Below, in pieces: positions 17,931-27,565 of a stretch of DNA of 64,000 bases. The translations under genes and the position numbers were made by a program. The notes under the pieces were generated by a model. That model was not told the origin of the DNA, did no database searches, and saw only the letters and a list, made by a program, of their open reading frames with translations. Origin of the DNA: Sedimenticola_A sp040506895 (lineage in GTDB: Bacteria > Pseudomonadota > Gammaproteobacteria > Chromatiales > Chromatiaceae); contig JBEVVY010000001.1 of assembly GCA_040506895.1 (NCBI GenBank), positions 3,395,116-3,459,115 on the forward strand, written 5' to 3'. How positions within the stretch are numbered: position 1 is the stretch's first letter; each line of letters starts with the position of its first letter.

Positions 17931-18555
17931 CGTTCGCGCGCACCTGCGCTCACTATGGGTGGTGATCGGCCTCCAGTTCGTCGTGATCCTGGTCCTCTGG
18001 TTCGGCTGGAGTCAGGCACCGAAGCAGTTGACGGTACATGTCCCTCCCGATCTGCGCTCCGGGGCGACGCTCTCGGTCGACGAAGTGCCGGCGGCCAATG
18101 TGTATGCCTTTGCCTTTTACATTTTCCAGCAGCTTAATCGTTGGCCCGATGATGGAGCCAAGGACTACGGCAAGGCCATCTTCCGCATTTCTCCGTATGT
18201 GACGCCGCGATACCGGACGGAGCTCATGGCCGATCTGGAACAGAAAGGCCGTAAGGGTGAGCTGGCCTACCGGGTGCGTGGTGTGCATGAGATTGCCGGA
18301 CATGGTTACGAGGAACGTCGCGTCGATGTGCTCGCGCCAGGCGTTTGGGTGGTCTGGCTGGATCTCGATCTGTTCGAGTCGGTGAAAGGCATGACGGTGA
18401 AGAAAACCGCCATTCGCTATCCCTTGCGGGTGGTCAGTCTCGCGGTCGATCCGGAAGCCAATCCCTGGGGGCTGGCGTTGGACGGCTTTGCGAGTGACGG
18501 GCCGCGCCGGCTGGAAGAATCAGAACTCGGTGTAGATGCCGGGCAAGAACAATAG
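17902..18555 (+). CDS. TIGR03746-type ICE protein (TraE/VirB8-like)
   Basis: This 217-residue bitopic protein has an N-terminal cytoplasmic tail, one membrane helix (about 18-37, LWVVIGLQFVVILVLWFGW) and a periplasmic domain (about 45-200) with YRVRGVHEIAGHGYEERRVDV and VVWLDLDLFESVKG. This matches TIGR03746, which has the TraE/VirB8-like architecture of an assembly-nucleating factor. The functional parallel is inference. ATG 17902 has GGAGA eight bases upstream. Confidence 0.83.
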   Translation: MRRYRTEIDNVRAHLRSLWVVIGLQFVVILVLWFGWSQAPKQLTVHVPPDLRSGATLSVDEVPAANVYAFAFYIFQQLNRWPDDGAKDYGKAIFRISPYVTPRYRTELMADLEQKGRKGELAYRVRGVHEIAGHGYEERRVDVLAPGVWVVWLDLDLFESVKGMTVKKTAIRYPLRVVSLAVDPEANPWGLALDGFASDGPRRLEESELGVDAGQEQ

Positions 18556-18567
18556 CAGGAGCAACCC

Positions 18568-19365
18568 ATGCGAAAAAAACCATCGAACCATTCCGTAATG
18601 GCTACCTGGCTGGGCCTGACGCTGCTCTTGATGCAGTCGCTCGTGCATGCCGAGACGGAAACGCTTGAGCGGATCGAGTGGAAGAAAGCACCGATCCGGT
18701 TGGAACTCGCAGTTGGTCAGGAACAGCGGATTGAATTTCCCGCCGCAGTAAAGGTGGGTGTGCCGGCCTCCGTTCAGGGTGTGCTGCGCACGCAGAGTGT
18801 CAACGGAATGGTCTACCTGTTGGCGCATACGTCCTTTGGGTCCAACCGGCTCATGATACGTGAACTCGATAGTGGACGTATCTATCTGTTCGATATTACG
18901 GCCACTGAAGACAGTGGGTCGGGCCATCCGATTCAAATCTATGTGACCGGTGAACAGGGCAGTGAGAAAGATCAGGCGACGGGCGGGCATGAGCCGGAAC
19001 AGGATCGGCCTGATTTTGTTCAGTTGACTCGCTTCGCCGCCCAACAGCTCTATGCCCCGGCCCGGCTGGTCAAAGACCAACCCGGTATTGTCCGTGTGCC
19101 AGTGAGCCGTGATTCCGTCGATCTTTACCATGGTGGCGCCGTTGAAGGGGTCCCGCTGGTGGCATGGCGCGCCAAGGGTCTCTATGTCACAGCGGTCAAG
19201 CTCACCAACCGTACCGAACAAGCGCTAACACTGGACCCTCGCAATATTCGGGGCACCTGGCTGACGGCAACCTTTCAGCACCACCGTCTATTTCCCAAAG
19301 GCGATGAGGCGGATACCACGGCCGTTTATCTGATCTCCGCCCGGCCGTTTGGCGTTTCGTACTAG
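18568..19365 (+). CDS. TIGR03749-type ICE protein (TraK/VirB9-like)
   Basis: This 265-residue secreted protein has a signal peptide (about 12-28, WLGLTLLLMQSLVHA) and a mainly beta periplasmic body, ending in a segment (ALTLDPRNIRGTWLTATFQHH) typical of TIGR03749. Members occupy the place of TraK/VirB9 proteins, which form the outer-membrane core with the lipoprotein and the TrbI-like protein encoded downstream. Its start follows AGGAG. Confidence 0.85.
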   Translation: MRKKPSNHSVMATWLGLTLLLMQSLVHAETETLERIEWKKAPIRLELAVGQEQRIEFPAAVKVGVPASVQGVLRTQSVNGMVYLLAHTSFGSNRLMIRELDSGRIYLFDITATEDSGSGHPIQIYVTGEQGSEKDQATGGHEPEQDRPDFVQLTRFAAQQLYAPARLVKDQPGIVRVPVSRDSVDLYHGGAVEGVPLVAWRAKGLYVTAVKLTNRTEQALTLDPRNIRGTWLTATFQHHRLFPKGDEADTTAVYLISARPFGVSY

Positions 19366-19373
19366 GGCTTACC

Positions 19374-20771
19374 ATGGCGATTGCAACCTCCAACCGACTC
19401 TTACCCCTGCTTGCCGGCGCCGTTGTGCTGATGCTGGTATTCGTCACCCTCAAATCCTGTTCGCAGGAACCTGAAGATGCACTCGTTCTGGAGAGTGTGC
19501 CCCAGGCGCCTGCGCCGGATGCGGACAGTCCTGCCGATACCATTAAGACGCTGACGGCCAACGTCGCGTCCATGACCACGGAAGTACAGGCTCTACGCAA
19601 AGACAATGACCAGCTGCGCAAAGAGAATCGTGAACTGCTGGCCAACCGTCACCAGATCGAGGAGAACGTCACAACCCGGGTCAAACGTGAGCTGCTCTCC
19701 CATGAAAAGGACAGAGATACACGCGACCGGATCGATGCCGGCGTGCTCTCTTCCCTAACGGCGCGAGTGGATGCATTGTCCCAGTCTCTTTCCCAGCGTT
19801 ATCCCACACAAAGTGGCAACGATATCCCGGTGGGTTTGGGCCTCGATAACGTCGGAGACGCTACTGCAACGACTGACAGCCTGATCTGGGTCGAACCGCT
19901 AGACGTTGTCGATGATGCTGAGTTAGTCGCCAATGGAAACAGCCTGCTGCAAAGGGCCGGTCAGTCGACCGGAAGTGCGTTGACATCGGCGACTGAAAAG
20001 ACCGCAACACTTACTCAGGAACTCAGCACCGTCCATCCCGTTTATACAGTTCCCCGTAACGCCACCCTGATCGGTTCAACGGCCATGACAGCCCTGGTCG
20101 GCCGGGTGCCGGTACAAGGACAGGTTCGTGATCCGATGCCGTTCAAGGTCATCACCGGCGTAGATAACCTGGCCGCCAATGGTCTCACGGTGCCAGGCGT
20201 TCAAGGCATGGTGTGGAGTGGAACCGCTGTTGGAGACTGGACGCTTTCCTGTGTGACCGGTCGCCTCGATTCGGTCACCTTCGTTTTCGAGGATGGCACC
20301 ATCCGAACCATTTCCGGCGATGACCGAGGCAATCAGGGAGGTGGTGCGGAGAAGCCACTGGGCTGGATCTCCGACGAACAGGGCATTCCCTGCATCACTG
20401 GTGAACGCAAGACCAACGCGCCGGCGTTTCTTAGCCAACGGATCGGTGTGATGGCCATCCAGGCTGCGGCGGAAGCGGCGGCCAATGCCGAGACGACATC
20501 GGTGGTGAGCAATGCGGGCAGTGTCACCAGCAGCGTCAGCGGCGATACCGGTCGCTTCGTGTTGGGCAAGACCATTTCCGGTGGCAGTGAGGAAGTGTCG
20601 AAATGGCTGCTGGAGCGCCAGTCCCAGAGCTTCGATGCCGTCTTCGTCCCGGCCGGCATCCGTATTGCCATCCATGTTGACCGGGAACTCCCTATTGATT
20701 TCGATACCACTGGCAGGAAACTGACCCATGAAACCGACCTCGACCCCTATCGCCGCACTCGGCTTGATTAG
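19374..20771 (+). CDS. TIGR03752-type ICE protein (TraB/VirB10-like)
   Basis: This 465-residue protein has an N-terminal membrane helix (about 8-27), a coiled-coil region (about 55-110, VASMTTEVQALRKDNDQLRK) and a C-terminal beta-barrel domain like TrbI/VirB10 (about 220-400, including PRNATLIGSTAMTALVGRVP). VirB10-like proteins span both membranes and sense ATP use. The last 44 bases overlap the next gene, whose start lies within it. Confidence 0.87.
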   Translation: MAIATSNRLLPLLAGAVVLMLVFVTLKSCSQEPEDALVLESVPQAPAPDADSPADTIKTLTANVASMTTEVQALRKDNDQLRKENRELLANRHQIEENVTTRVKRELLSHEKDRDTRDRIDAGVLSSLTARVDALSQSLSQRYPTQSGNDIPVGLGLDNVGDATATTDSLIWVEPLDVVDDAELVANGNSLLQRAGQSTGSALTSATEKTATLTQELSTVHPVYTVPRNATLIGSTAMTALVGRVPVQGQVRDPMPFKVITGVDNLAANGLTVPGVQGMVWSGTAVGDWTLSCVTGRLDSVTFVFEDGTIRTISGDDRGNQGGGAEKPLGWISDEQGIPCITGERKTNAPAFLSQRIGVMAIQAAAEAAANAETTSVVSNAGSVTSSVSGDTGRFVLGKTISGGSEEVSKWLLERQSQSFDAVFVPAGIRIAIHVDRELPIDFDTTGRKLTHETDLDPYRRTRLD

Positions 20772-21150
20772 CCTGGTGCTGGCCGGTTGCGCCAGCACCA
20801 AGGACACCGTACTACCTCAGGATGGCCCTTCGATGAAGGCTATTTATGAGGGCCACGTGCATGAGATGAATGCCGACAATCCTCAGGTCATTCGTGGTGA
20901 GTTGGGCAGCCGGTCCATCGTCTCGGGTGATGCGGCGCTGCATGGCTACACACGAGATGCTTTTAACGAGATCGATGTACTGTTTCCTCGCCTGCCTAAT
21001 CCAACGCTGGTGATGTACATCTTTCCACACCTGGCCGGTGAAGCCGGCGCACCGGTGCCCGGCTATACAACGGCCTTCCCGATGTATGAACAGGTGGAAT
21101 ATGCGCTACCCGGTGAAGTCCGTAGTCAGCAGGGTGGTATCCGCCGGTGA
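20728..21150 (+). CDS. TIGR03751-type conjugation lipoprotein (VirB7/TraV-like)
   Basis: This 140-residue lipoprotein has the lipobox LVLAGC, with Cys21 as the predicted acylation site. The mature part (SMKAIYEGHVHEMNADN, SRSIVSGDAALHGYTRDAFNEI, VPGYTTAFPMYEQVEYALPGE) matches TIGR03751. It should anchor the core complex in the outer membrane. It overlaps both neighbouring genes. Confidence 0.87.
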   Translation: MKPTSTPIAALGLISLVLAGCASTKDTVLPQDGPSMKAIYEGHVHEMNADNPQVIRGELGSRSIVSGDAALHGYTRDAFNEIDVLFPRLPNPTLVMYIFPHLAGEAGAPVPGYTTAFPMYEQVEYALPGEVRSQQGGIRR

Positions 21151-23882
21151 GATTCATGAAGTCAGTCCCTACGCCCTCAAAGCGAGAAGGGCAAAGCGAA
21201 GACTTGCCTGTCACCACAAGCCAGGTCAAGCAGCTGTATGAACGCCCGCCGTCGTTTACCGACTTCCTGCCGTGGATGGAATACAACCCGGCGAGCCGTA
21301 CCTTTCTGCTGGAAGACGGCATCAGTGTCGGCGCCCTGTTCGAACTGACCCCAGCCGGTACCGAGGCGCGTACACCTGCGTTCATGACCCAGTTGCGCGA
21401 TGCGATCCAGACCGCACTGACCGATGCCATTCCTGAAGAAGACGACGCCCCGTGGATCTTGCAGGTGTACGTCCAGGACGATCCGAGTCTTCAGGGATTC
21501 GAGCAGGAGATCGCGGACTATGCCCAGCCTGGTGCGCGTGAGTCAGGCTATACCCGCCACTTCCAGCAAACATTGTCGGAGCATCTCGCCAGGATTACCC
21601 GTCCGGGTGGTCTCTTTGAAGACACCGCGGTGACCGGTACCCAGTGGCGAGGCCAGGTCCGGCGTGTGCGGGCCACGTTGTATCGTCGTTTGAAACCCAA
21701 TGGCCGGGTGCCTTCCGCCGTGGAAATCGAGGAATCCCTGAACGATGTGGCCACCAAGTGGGTGGCCTCACTGGCCTCGGCTGGGATTCGGGTACGCCGC
21801 GGTACGGGTCGGGATCTCTACGAGTGGTTGCTGAAATGGTTTAACCCAAGGCCTGAGATTACGGGAGGTGATCCCGATAAGTTACTGGAGATTGCCCCCT
21901 ATCCGGGGGATGAAGACCTGCCATTCGGGCATGATCTTGCCGAGCGCCTGACGCTGACGATGCCTCACTCGGACAATGCCTCGGCGACCTGGTGGTTCGA
22001 TGACCTGCCGCATACGCTGGTGACCATCCAGGGACTGCGCCGTGCGCCCGAGGTGGGTCACATGACGGCCGAGCGCCAGGCCGGTGATCATGTCTTTTCA
22101 CTGTTTGATCGATTTCCTGAATACACCGTGATGGTGCTGACCCTGACGGCCAAGCCTCAGGACTTCACGCGTAATCACATCGCCCAGGTCAAACGGGCCG
22201 CAGTGGGTGATTCCGCGGAGGCCGAGCTCACCAAGGAAGACGCCGAAGCCGTGGAGCGGGAGATGGCGCGCGGTAACAAGCTCTATCCGCTGGGCATTGC
22301 GTTCTATGTGCGCGGTAACGATATGAAGACCCTGCGCGCCAATGTCAATCAGTTGAACGCGTTGTTGTTGCCCAACGGGCTGCAACCGATTCTCCAAGAA
22401 GCCGATCTGCTGGCGCTCGACAGCTATATTCGCAATCTGCCCATGGCCTACGATGCCGCGTTGGAGAAATCCAGTCGCCGTTCACGACTGGTGTTTTCCA
22501 GTCACACGGCGAATCTGCTACCCCTGTACGGCCGATCCAAAGGTACCGGCCACCCGGGTCTTGTGTTCTTCAACCGGGGTGCCGAACCCCTTGTGTTCGA
22601 TCCTCTGCATCGGGCCGACCGGAAAAAGAACGCGCACATGCTGATCCTCGGTCCCACCGGTGCCGGCAAGTCGGCAATGCTGGTCTATCTGCTGCAACAA
22701 ATGGCCGCCATGTACCGCCCGCGCATCTTCATCATCGAGGCCGGCGGTTCCTTCTCGCTGCTGGGTCAGCAGTTTCAGGCCCATGGTCTGGCCGTCAACC
22801 AGGTTACCCTGAACCCGAACACCGATGTCAGTCTGCCGCCGTTTGCCGATGCCTTGCGTGTGTTGCAGAAAGAACGTCAGCAGCCATTGCGCGATGATCC
22901 GGACGCACTGGAAGAAGATGACGAGCTGGATGAGGAGGGTACCGGCCGCGACGTGCTCGGCGAAATGGAGATCGCGGCCCGCATCATGATCACCGGGGGT
23001 GATGAACGCGAGGATGCGCGCATGACCCGAGCTGACCGACTTTTAATCCGGAATGCGATTTTCCTCGCGGCCAAAACCGTCAAGGAGGCTGGTCGCGATC
23101 AGGTACTCACCCAGGATGTCGTCGCTGCACTCCAGAGTATCGGTCACGATGAAAGCCTGCCGGACCACCGGCGCAATAGGGCTATCGAGATGGGTGACGG
23201 CATGGCGCTGTTCTGTTCAGGTCTCGCTGGACACTTTTTTAACCGGAAGGGTACCCCCTGGCCCGAAGCGGACATCACGATTCTGGAGATGGGGATACTG
23301 GCACGGGAAGGCTACGAAGATCAGCTCACCGTCGCTTACATCTCCATGATGAGCCATATCAACGACCTGGTCGAACGACACCAGCACGACGCAAGGCCGA
23401 CACTGGTGGTCACCGATGAAGGACACATCATTACCACCAATCCGTTGCTTGCGCGCTATGTAGTCAAGATCACCAAGATGTGGCGAAAACTGGGCGCCTG
23501 GTTCTGGATTGCCACCCAGAATCTGGAGGATTTCCCGGATGCCAGTCGCAAGATGCTCAACATGATGGAGTGGTGGCTGTGCCTGGTGATGCCCAAGGAG
23601 GAGGTTGAACAAATCGCCCGCTTCAAGGATTTGACTGACGTGCAGCGCAGTCTGTTGCTGTCGGCTCGCAAAGAGCCGGGAAAGTATGTCGAAGGTGTCG
23701 TGCTCTCAGACAATATCGAAGCGTTATTTCGTAATGTCCCGCCGCCGCTATCCCTGGCACTTGCCATGACCGAGAAACACGAAAAGGCCGAGCGTGGCGC
23801 GATTATGCGGGAGCGCAACTGTAGCGAACTCGAGGCGGTGCATGTCATCGCTGAACGGATTGCAGCAAATCGACACGCGTAA
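21147..23882 (+). CDS. traC: VirB4/TraC-like conjugative transfer ATPase (TIGR03744)
   Basis: This 911-residue cytoplasmic ATPase powers pilus assembly and DNA export. Walker A is GPTGAGKS (about 502-509). An acidic insertion rich in Glu/Asp (about 575-600) follows, and a Walker B region lies near TLVVTDEGHIITTNP. The family-specific end WFWIATQNLEDFPDASRKML and MEWWLCLVMPKEEVEQIARF agrees with TIGR03744. The start is GTG 21147 overlapping the lipoprotein gene, or ATG 21156. It closes this segment of transfer genes before cargo 2. Confidence 0.92.
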   Translation: MRFMKSVPTPSKREGQSEDLPVTTSQVKQLYERPPSFTDFLPWMEYNPASRTFLLEDGISVGALFELTPAGTEARTPAFMTQLRDAIQTALTDAIPEEDDAPWILQVYVQDDPSLQGFEQEIADYAQPGARESGYTRHFQQTLSEHLARITRPGGLFEDTAVTGTQWRGQVRRVRATLYRRLKPNGRVPSAVEIEESLNDVATKWVASLASAGIRVRRGTGRDLYEWLLKWFNPRPEITGGDPDKLLEIAPYPGDEDLPFGHDLAERLTLTMPHSDNASATWWFDDLPHTLVTIQGLRRAPEVGHMTAERQAGDHVFSLFDRFPEYTVMVLTLTAKPQDFTRNHIAQVKRAAVGDSAEAELTKEDAEAVEREMARGNKLYPLGIAFYVRGNDMKTLRANVNQLNALLLPNGLQPILQEADLLALDSYIRNLPMAYDAALEKSSRRSRLVFSSHTANLLPLYGRSKGTGHPGLVFFNRGAEPLVFDPLHRADRKKNAHMLILGPTGAGKSAMLVYLLQQMAAMYRPRIFIIEAGGSFSLLGQQFQAHGLAVNQVTLNPNTDVSLPPFADALRVLQKERQQPLRDDPDALEEDDELDEEGTGRDVLGEMEIAARIMITGGDEREDARMTRADRLLIRNAIFLAAKTVKEAGRDQVLTQDVVAALQSIGHDESLPDHRRNRAIEMGDGMALFCSGLAGHFFNRKGTPWPEADITILEMGILAREGYEDQLTVAYISMMSHINDLVERHQHDARPTLVVTDEGHIITTNPLLARYVVKITKMWRKLGAWFWIATQNLEDFPDASRKMLNMMEWWLCLVMPKEEVEQIARFKDLTDVQRSLLLSARKEPGKYVEGVVLSDNIEALFRNVPPPLSLALAMTEKHEKAERGAIMRERNCSELEAVHVIAERIAANRHA

Positions 23883-24049
23883 GGGTGTTATCCTTTCAAA
23901 AGTGAATTTCAGAACAAAATATCATTAAAACTGGGCGCTGCGCTGAACAGCGCTCCCCCAAGACCATTCTGAGGTACTTGTTTTCTCCCGGATGTTTCAA
24001 TCTTCAATTCTCGCTCCTGCGAAGCCGCGAAATCAAAAGAGCAATAAAA

Positions 24050-24080
24050 TCTTGCGAAATATAATTAGCAAGACTATAAT
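24050..24080 (+). promoter_or_regulatory. Promoter and inverted repeat for the ImmA/PIN cargo operon
   Basis: -35 TTGCGA (24052-24057) and -10 TATAAT (24075-24080) are 17 bp apart. TCTTGC (24050-24055) and GCAAGA (24068-24073) form a perfect 6-bp inverted repeat overlapping the promoter, a likely site for autorepression by the HTH protein encoded next. Confidence 0.65.
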
Positions 24081-24105
24081 TGCTTTTCTAGAAGGGGAGG
24101 TTGCT

Positions 24106-25227
24106 ATGCCTGAACAAGTATCACAGAGACTCATTGGCTATCGCGTCAAAGCTGCCCGAGAGGCTGCCGGATGGACGCAAGATCGTCTGGCCGAGGCTAT
24201 GGACCTGAAAGACCGCCAGAGCGTTTCCGATATCGAAAATGGCAAGCGGGCGCTCAAGCCGGATGAACTTGTCCTGCTGACTGACACCCTGGATCGTGAA
24301 CTCGACTTCTTCCTCGACCCATTCCAGGTCGCCGGCGAGGCTCAGTTCTCCTGGCGCGCCTCTCCCGGACTGGCCGAGGACAGTCTGGACGGTTTCGAGC
24401 TGAGGGCTGGCCAGTGGATCGGTCTGCTGCGCTGGTTGCGCGAGAAGGAGCAGAATCGGTCCAATCCCCTCAAGCACACACTGCGGCTCACCGCGCAGTC
24501 CTCATACGAGGATGCGATTGCCCGTGCTGAAAGCCTGGTCGAGGCGCTCGACCTGGGCGTTGTTCCGGCCGAGCGGCTGGCCGAGAAGATCGAGGAGGAG
24601 CTCGACATCCCGGTCTTGTACGTCGACACGATCGAAACCCCCGAAGGAGATTCGATATCCGGCGCGACTTGTCATCTCCAGGATATGGGTATGATCCTGA
24701 TCAACCGCAACGAGCCGGAAGCCCGTCGCTTCTTCGATTTGGCTCATGAACTGTTCCACGCGCTGACCTGGGATGCCATGAAGCCGGATCACCGCGAATC
24801 CAACTCGGTCGAAGACCGGGCCAAGGGTAAACGCATCGAGCAGCTGGCCAACAACTTCGCTGCTGCTCTGCTGATGCCCCAGGCATCTTTGGCGAATCTG
24901 ATCGACAAGCGTCGTATTGATGACGTAAGCCATCTTGCAGACGTAGCCATGCAGTTGCGTGTCGCGCCAGTTGCCCTTGCCTGGAGATTGTTCAATTTGA
25001 ACTGGATCGGCACGGAAACACGGGATGCCCTTCAACAGGAGCACCAGCGTCCATCTGTGGCCGGTACTCCGAAGCGGTTCTCCCCAGCCTTCATTAACAT
25101 GCTGCACCGTGCAATTGACAGAGGTCATTTGTCCGCCCGCAAGGCAGCCAAAGCTATAGGTGCAACCCTGACGCAACTTGTGGACCTGTTTGCCGAGCAT
25201 TCGCTTTCCTCCCCCTTCGAGCTGTAA
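24106..25227 (+). CDS. HTH (XRE) plus ImmA/IrrE metallopeptidase protein
   Basis: This 373-residue protein has two parts: an N-terminal XRE-type HTH (about 8-62, GYRVKAAREAAGWTQDRLAE) and an ImmA/IrrE (DUF955) zinc-peptidase domain with HELFH (214-218). Such proteins act as regulator-antitoxins or as stress-sensing proteases that cleave a repressor. The ATG at 24106 has GGGGAGG five bases upstream. The stop lies 14 bases before a PIN-domain gene, so the two probably form a toxin-antitoxin-like unit carried as cargo between the virB4-like gene and the TIGR03757 gene. Confidence 0.85.
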   Translation: MPEQVSQRLIGYRVKAAREAAGWTQDRLAEAMDLKDRQSVSDIENGKRALKPDELVLLTDTLDRELDFFLDPFQVAGEAQFSWRASPGLAEDSLDGFELRAGQWIGLLRWLREKEQNRSNPLKHTLRLTAQSSYEDAIARAESLVEALDLGVVPAERLAEKIEEELDIPVLYVDTIETPEGDSISGATCHLQDMGMILINRNEPEARRFFDLAHELFHALTWDAMKPDHRESNSVEDRAKGKRIEQLANNFAAALLMPQASLANLIDKRRIDDVSHLADVAMQLRVAPVALAWRLFNLNWIGTETRDALQQEHQRPSVAGTPKRFSPAFINMLHRAIDRGHLSARKAAKAIGATLTQLVDLFAEHSLSSPFEL

Positions 25228-25241
25228 GGGGTGTGCTGGGC

Positions 25242-25763
25242 ATGGCAAAGACGCGGGTATTTATCGACACCAATATCATCATTGAGGCATTTCGGACGGG
25301 TTGCTGGACGGCGATCTGCAACAAATTCGATATAGAGACCGTCGATAAATGCATCGAGGAGGCCCTCACCGGCAATCCCGATGATCCTGGGCATGTGCAC
25401 ATCGACAGGGATGCTCTCCTAGAAGGACTCGCCGGTCGGCACCAGGTAGGGAATTTAGAGCTGGCGAACCTCGTCCTTTCCCATCCCTCATGCCACGGCC
25501 TCGATGACGGCGAACTGCATCTCCTCGCCTGGCTTCATGCCCAGGGCCTGCTTCCCAATACCCTTATCCTCGTTTCCACGGCTGATAAGGCGGCCATCGT
25601 GGCCACCGGCAATATCGGATGGCTCGACTCACTTACTTCCCTGGAGCATCTGGCCAACGAGTCCGGTGTTACAGATGGTCAGATCAACTCTTTGGCGCGT
25701 CACTATCGTGCAGGTTGGCTGGATGAGATCCGGATAAAAATACGGCTTGGAGTCATTCCTTAG
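25242..25763 (+). CDS. PIN-domain protein (probable toxin ribonuclease)
   Basis: This 173-residue protein begins with the PIN signature VFIDTNIIIEAF (Asp9). Further acidic residues lie in ETVDKCIEEAL, HGLDDGELHLLAW and VSTADKAAIV, which would complete the metal site of a VapC-like RNase. It is paired with the HTH-ImmA protein upstream, suggesting a toxin kept in check by that protein. ATG 25242 begins the conserved part; a GTG at 25233 is in frame. No strong ribosome binding site is seen, so translation may be coupled to the upstream stop. Confidence 0.75.
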   Translation: MAKTRVFIDTNIIIEAFRTGCWTAICNKFDIETVDKCIEEALTGNPDDPGHVHIDRDALLEGLAGRHQVGNLELANLVLSHPSCHGLDDGELHLLAWLHAQGLLPNTLILVSTADKAAIVATGNIGWLDSLTSLEHLANESGVTDGQINSLARHYRAGWLDEIRIKIRLGVIP

Positions 25764-25779
25764 GAAGTCTTGCATAGAT

Positions 25780-27183
25780 ATGGCTGGCAACCATGACGCA
25801 TCCTCATTCGCCGTCGACGACCCCGAAATTGCAGAGGTCCTCGATATGCGGACGGGTTCGATCATCCCAGCTCATGAGGCTATAGGCTCGGATTACGACC
25901 AGGCAATGGCCCTGCGCATGGAGCTCGGTGAGGCCCGCGCCCGTAGTGAACCAGTCTATGTCTGTCCCTTGTGTGGCACCCCGGTCTACCTTGTATCCAG
26001 GAAGGAGACGCGGCGTTTTTTCTTTCGGCATGAGTTGGAAGATGGCCGATGTCCTGCCAAGACGCGCGGCGAACTCAACGAACAAGAAATCAATGCGCGC
26101 AAATACAATGGCGCCAAAGAAAGCCACGCTCACATCCGCATGAAGCAGATCATCGCAGAGAGCCTGCGATGCGATCCAAACTTCTCTGAGGTAAAAGTAG
26201 AGGCAGTATGGAGAGGACAGGAACGAGCCACTTGGCGCAAACCGGATGTGCAAGCTTTTTACAAAGGCTTACCCGTTGCTTTCGAGATACAACTTTCAAC
26301 GACGTTTCTTCGCGTCATTGCCGAACGACGCGATTTCTATCAGCGTGAGGGCGGCTTGCTCTGCTGGGTATTCAAATCTTACGACGAAGACCGCGCTCGT
26401 CTGACTCAAGACGATATCTTCTACAGCAATAACCATAACCTCTTCCTAGCCAGCGAAAACACGTTGACGGAATCACTAAATGCCGGACGGCTGATGTTGG
26501 ACTGTCGCTGGGCTGAGCCCTATGTAGAGAATGGTCAGGTCGCGACCCGCTGGTCTGGAAGAATCGCTCCATTCGACGAATTCCAGCTTGATCAGAAACG
26601 GCAACGGATCTTTTTGTTCGATTACGAAAGCGCCGTCGGCTGTGCAAGAGATGAATCAGAAGAAGCGACCCATCAAAGGACGCAGGAAGCTATCAGGCAA
26701 CGCTTTGCCAAGTTCTGGATTAATAGGGGTGGACTAAAAGCTTCTAGTGGCAGTTGGGAACCGGTGCGTGATGAATGGTATCAACTTCAAGTTGAACTGT
26801 CTTTGGAGGGCATAGATGTTCCAGATCACCCGGGGGAACATTCACTTGCTGGCGCACTGAATGCGTTCTATTCGGCACGCGAAGGAACATCGGTAGGGTG
26901 GGAATTCAATAAGCTCATTGAGGTTGCGCATTGTGTGCATGGTCGTTATAAGGGGCATCTACGCCGTTTTCGTCAACTTCTATCGACATACAACCGACAA
27001 GACCAGATTCGAAGAGAGGACAGGAAGGGGAAATGGCAGGCAAAGGTCAAGCAATATACCCCTCTTCTGAAGGCCAATGACCCGACATACGAGTCAGACA
27101 ACCGATATGCCCAACTATTTGAATTTCTTTTCCCGGAGCTTGTAGATACTTCGAGGTCAATAAGTTCGGAGTCAGAAGACTAA
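25780..27183 (+). CDS. CoiA/DUF6035-like nuclease-fold protein
   Basis: This 467-residue protein has a zinc-ribbon-like start (VCPLCG, Cys62/Cys65, with RHELEDGRC further on) and a PD-(D/E)XK-type core resembling competence protein CoiA. RKPDVQAFY (Asp156) and VAFEIQLSTT (Glu169-x-Gln171) give the D...ExQ pattern. The C-terminal half is not recognised. I place it near DUF6035 from memory. It starts 16 bases after the PIN gene, so the cargo unit is a three-gene operon. The work of the nuclease, against foreign DNA or in DNA processing, cannot be told from sequence. Confidence 0.65.
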   Translation: MAGNHDASSFAVDDPEIAEVLDMRTGSIIPAHEAIGSDYDQAMALRMELGEARARSEPVYVCPLCGTPVYLVSRKETRRFFFRHELEDGRCPAKTRGELNEQEINARKYNGAKESHAHIRMKQIIAESLRCDPNFSEVKVEAVWRGQERATWRKPDVQAFYKGLPVAFEIQLSTTFLRVIAERRDFYQREGGLLCWVFKSYDEDRARLTQDDIFYSNNHNLFLASENTLTESLNAGRLMLDCRWAEPYVENGQVATRWSGRIAPFDEFQLDQKRQRIFLFDYESAVGCARDESEEATHQRTQEAIRQRFAKFWINRGGLKASSGSWEPVRDEWYQLQVELSLEGIDVPDHPGEHSLAGALNAFYSAREGTSVGWEFNKLIEVAHCVHGRYKGHLRRFRQLLSTYNRQDQIRREDRKGKWQAKVKQYTPLLKANDPTYESDNRYAQLFEFLFPELVDTSRSISSESED

Positions 27184-27565
27184 ACTGCATGAAGGTGCAA
27201 CTGTGCTGAACTCCAAAGATGAACATTAAGGGAAACGCGACGTCACTTTTTGAACTGCTCCCCCCCCCCGATCTATTTTCCGTTGTAATCGGCCGGAGTG
27301 TCGGCGACTGACGGCTCTTGTCCGTTTTGAGACATCTATTCAGTCTACTCGAGCATTGATCATCACGCGCGCTTTAGAGCAATCAGGTGGTGCCGGTCTG
27401 CGTCTGCTAAGGGAATTTTTCATCGTTCACGCCTAATGAAAATCCAGCATGATTATCATTCTGGGGTGAATAAACTACACCGCATCTTGATCGAGTTTCC
27501 TGTTTCCTAGGACTGGCTCATGATCCACGATGGCCCATCACTTTGTCAGTGGGCCATTTGTGTAC
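27184..27565. other. Intergenic stretch with poly-C tract and hairpin
   Basis: No gene seen. A run of ten C lies at 27260-27269. ATGGCCCA (27530-27537) and TGGGCCAT (27550-27557) form a strong short hairpin followed by TTGTGT, just ahead of the TIGR03757 start. It could be a weak terminator for cargo 2 or a structure in the leader of the downstream transfer genes. Confidence 0.4.

Noticed and set aside
27260..27269. Phase-variable poly-C tract
   Set aside because: Ten C in a row could slip, but it lies in no gene and not between clear promoter elements, so no effect can be argued.
27530..27565. Upstream start for the TIGR03757 gene
   Set aside because: The extension crosses a hairpin and lacks signal-peptide character; ATG 27566 begins the signal sequence.
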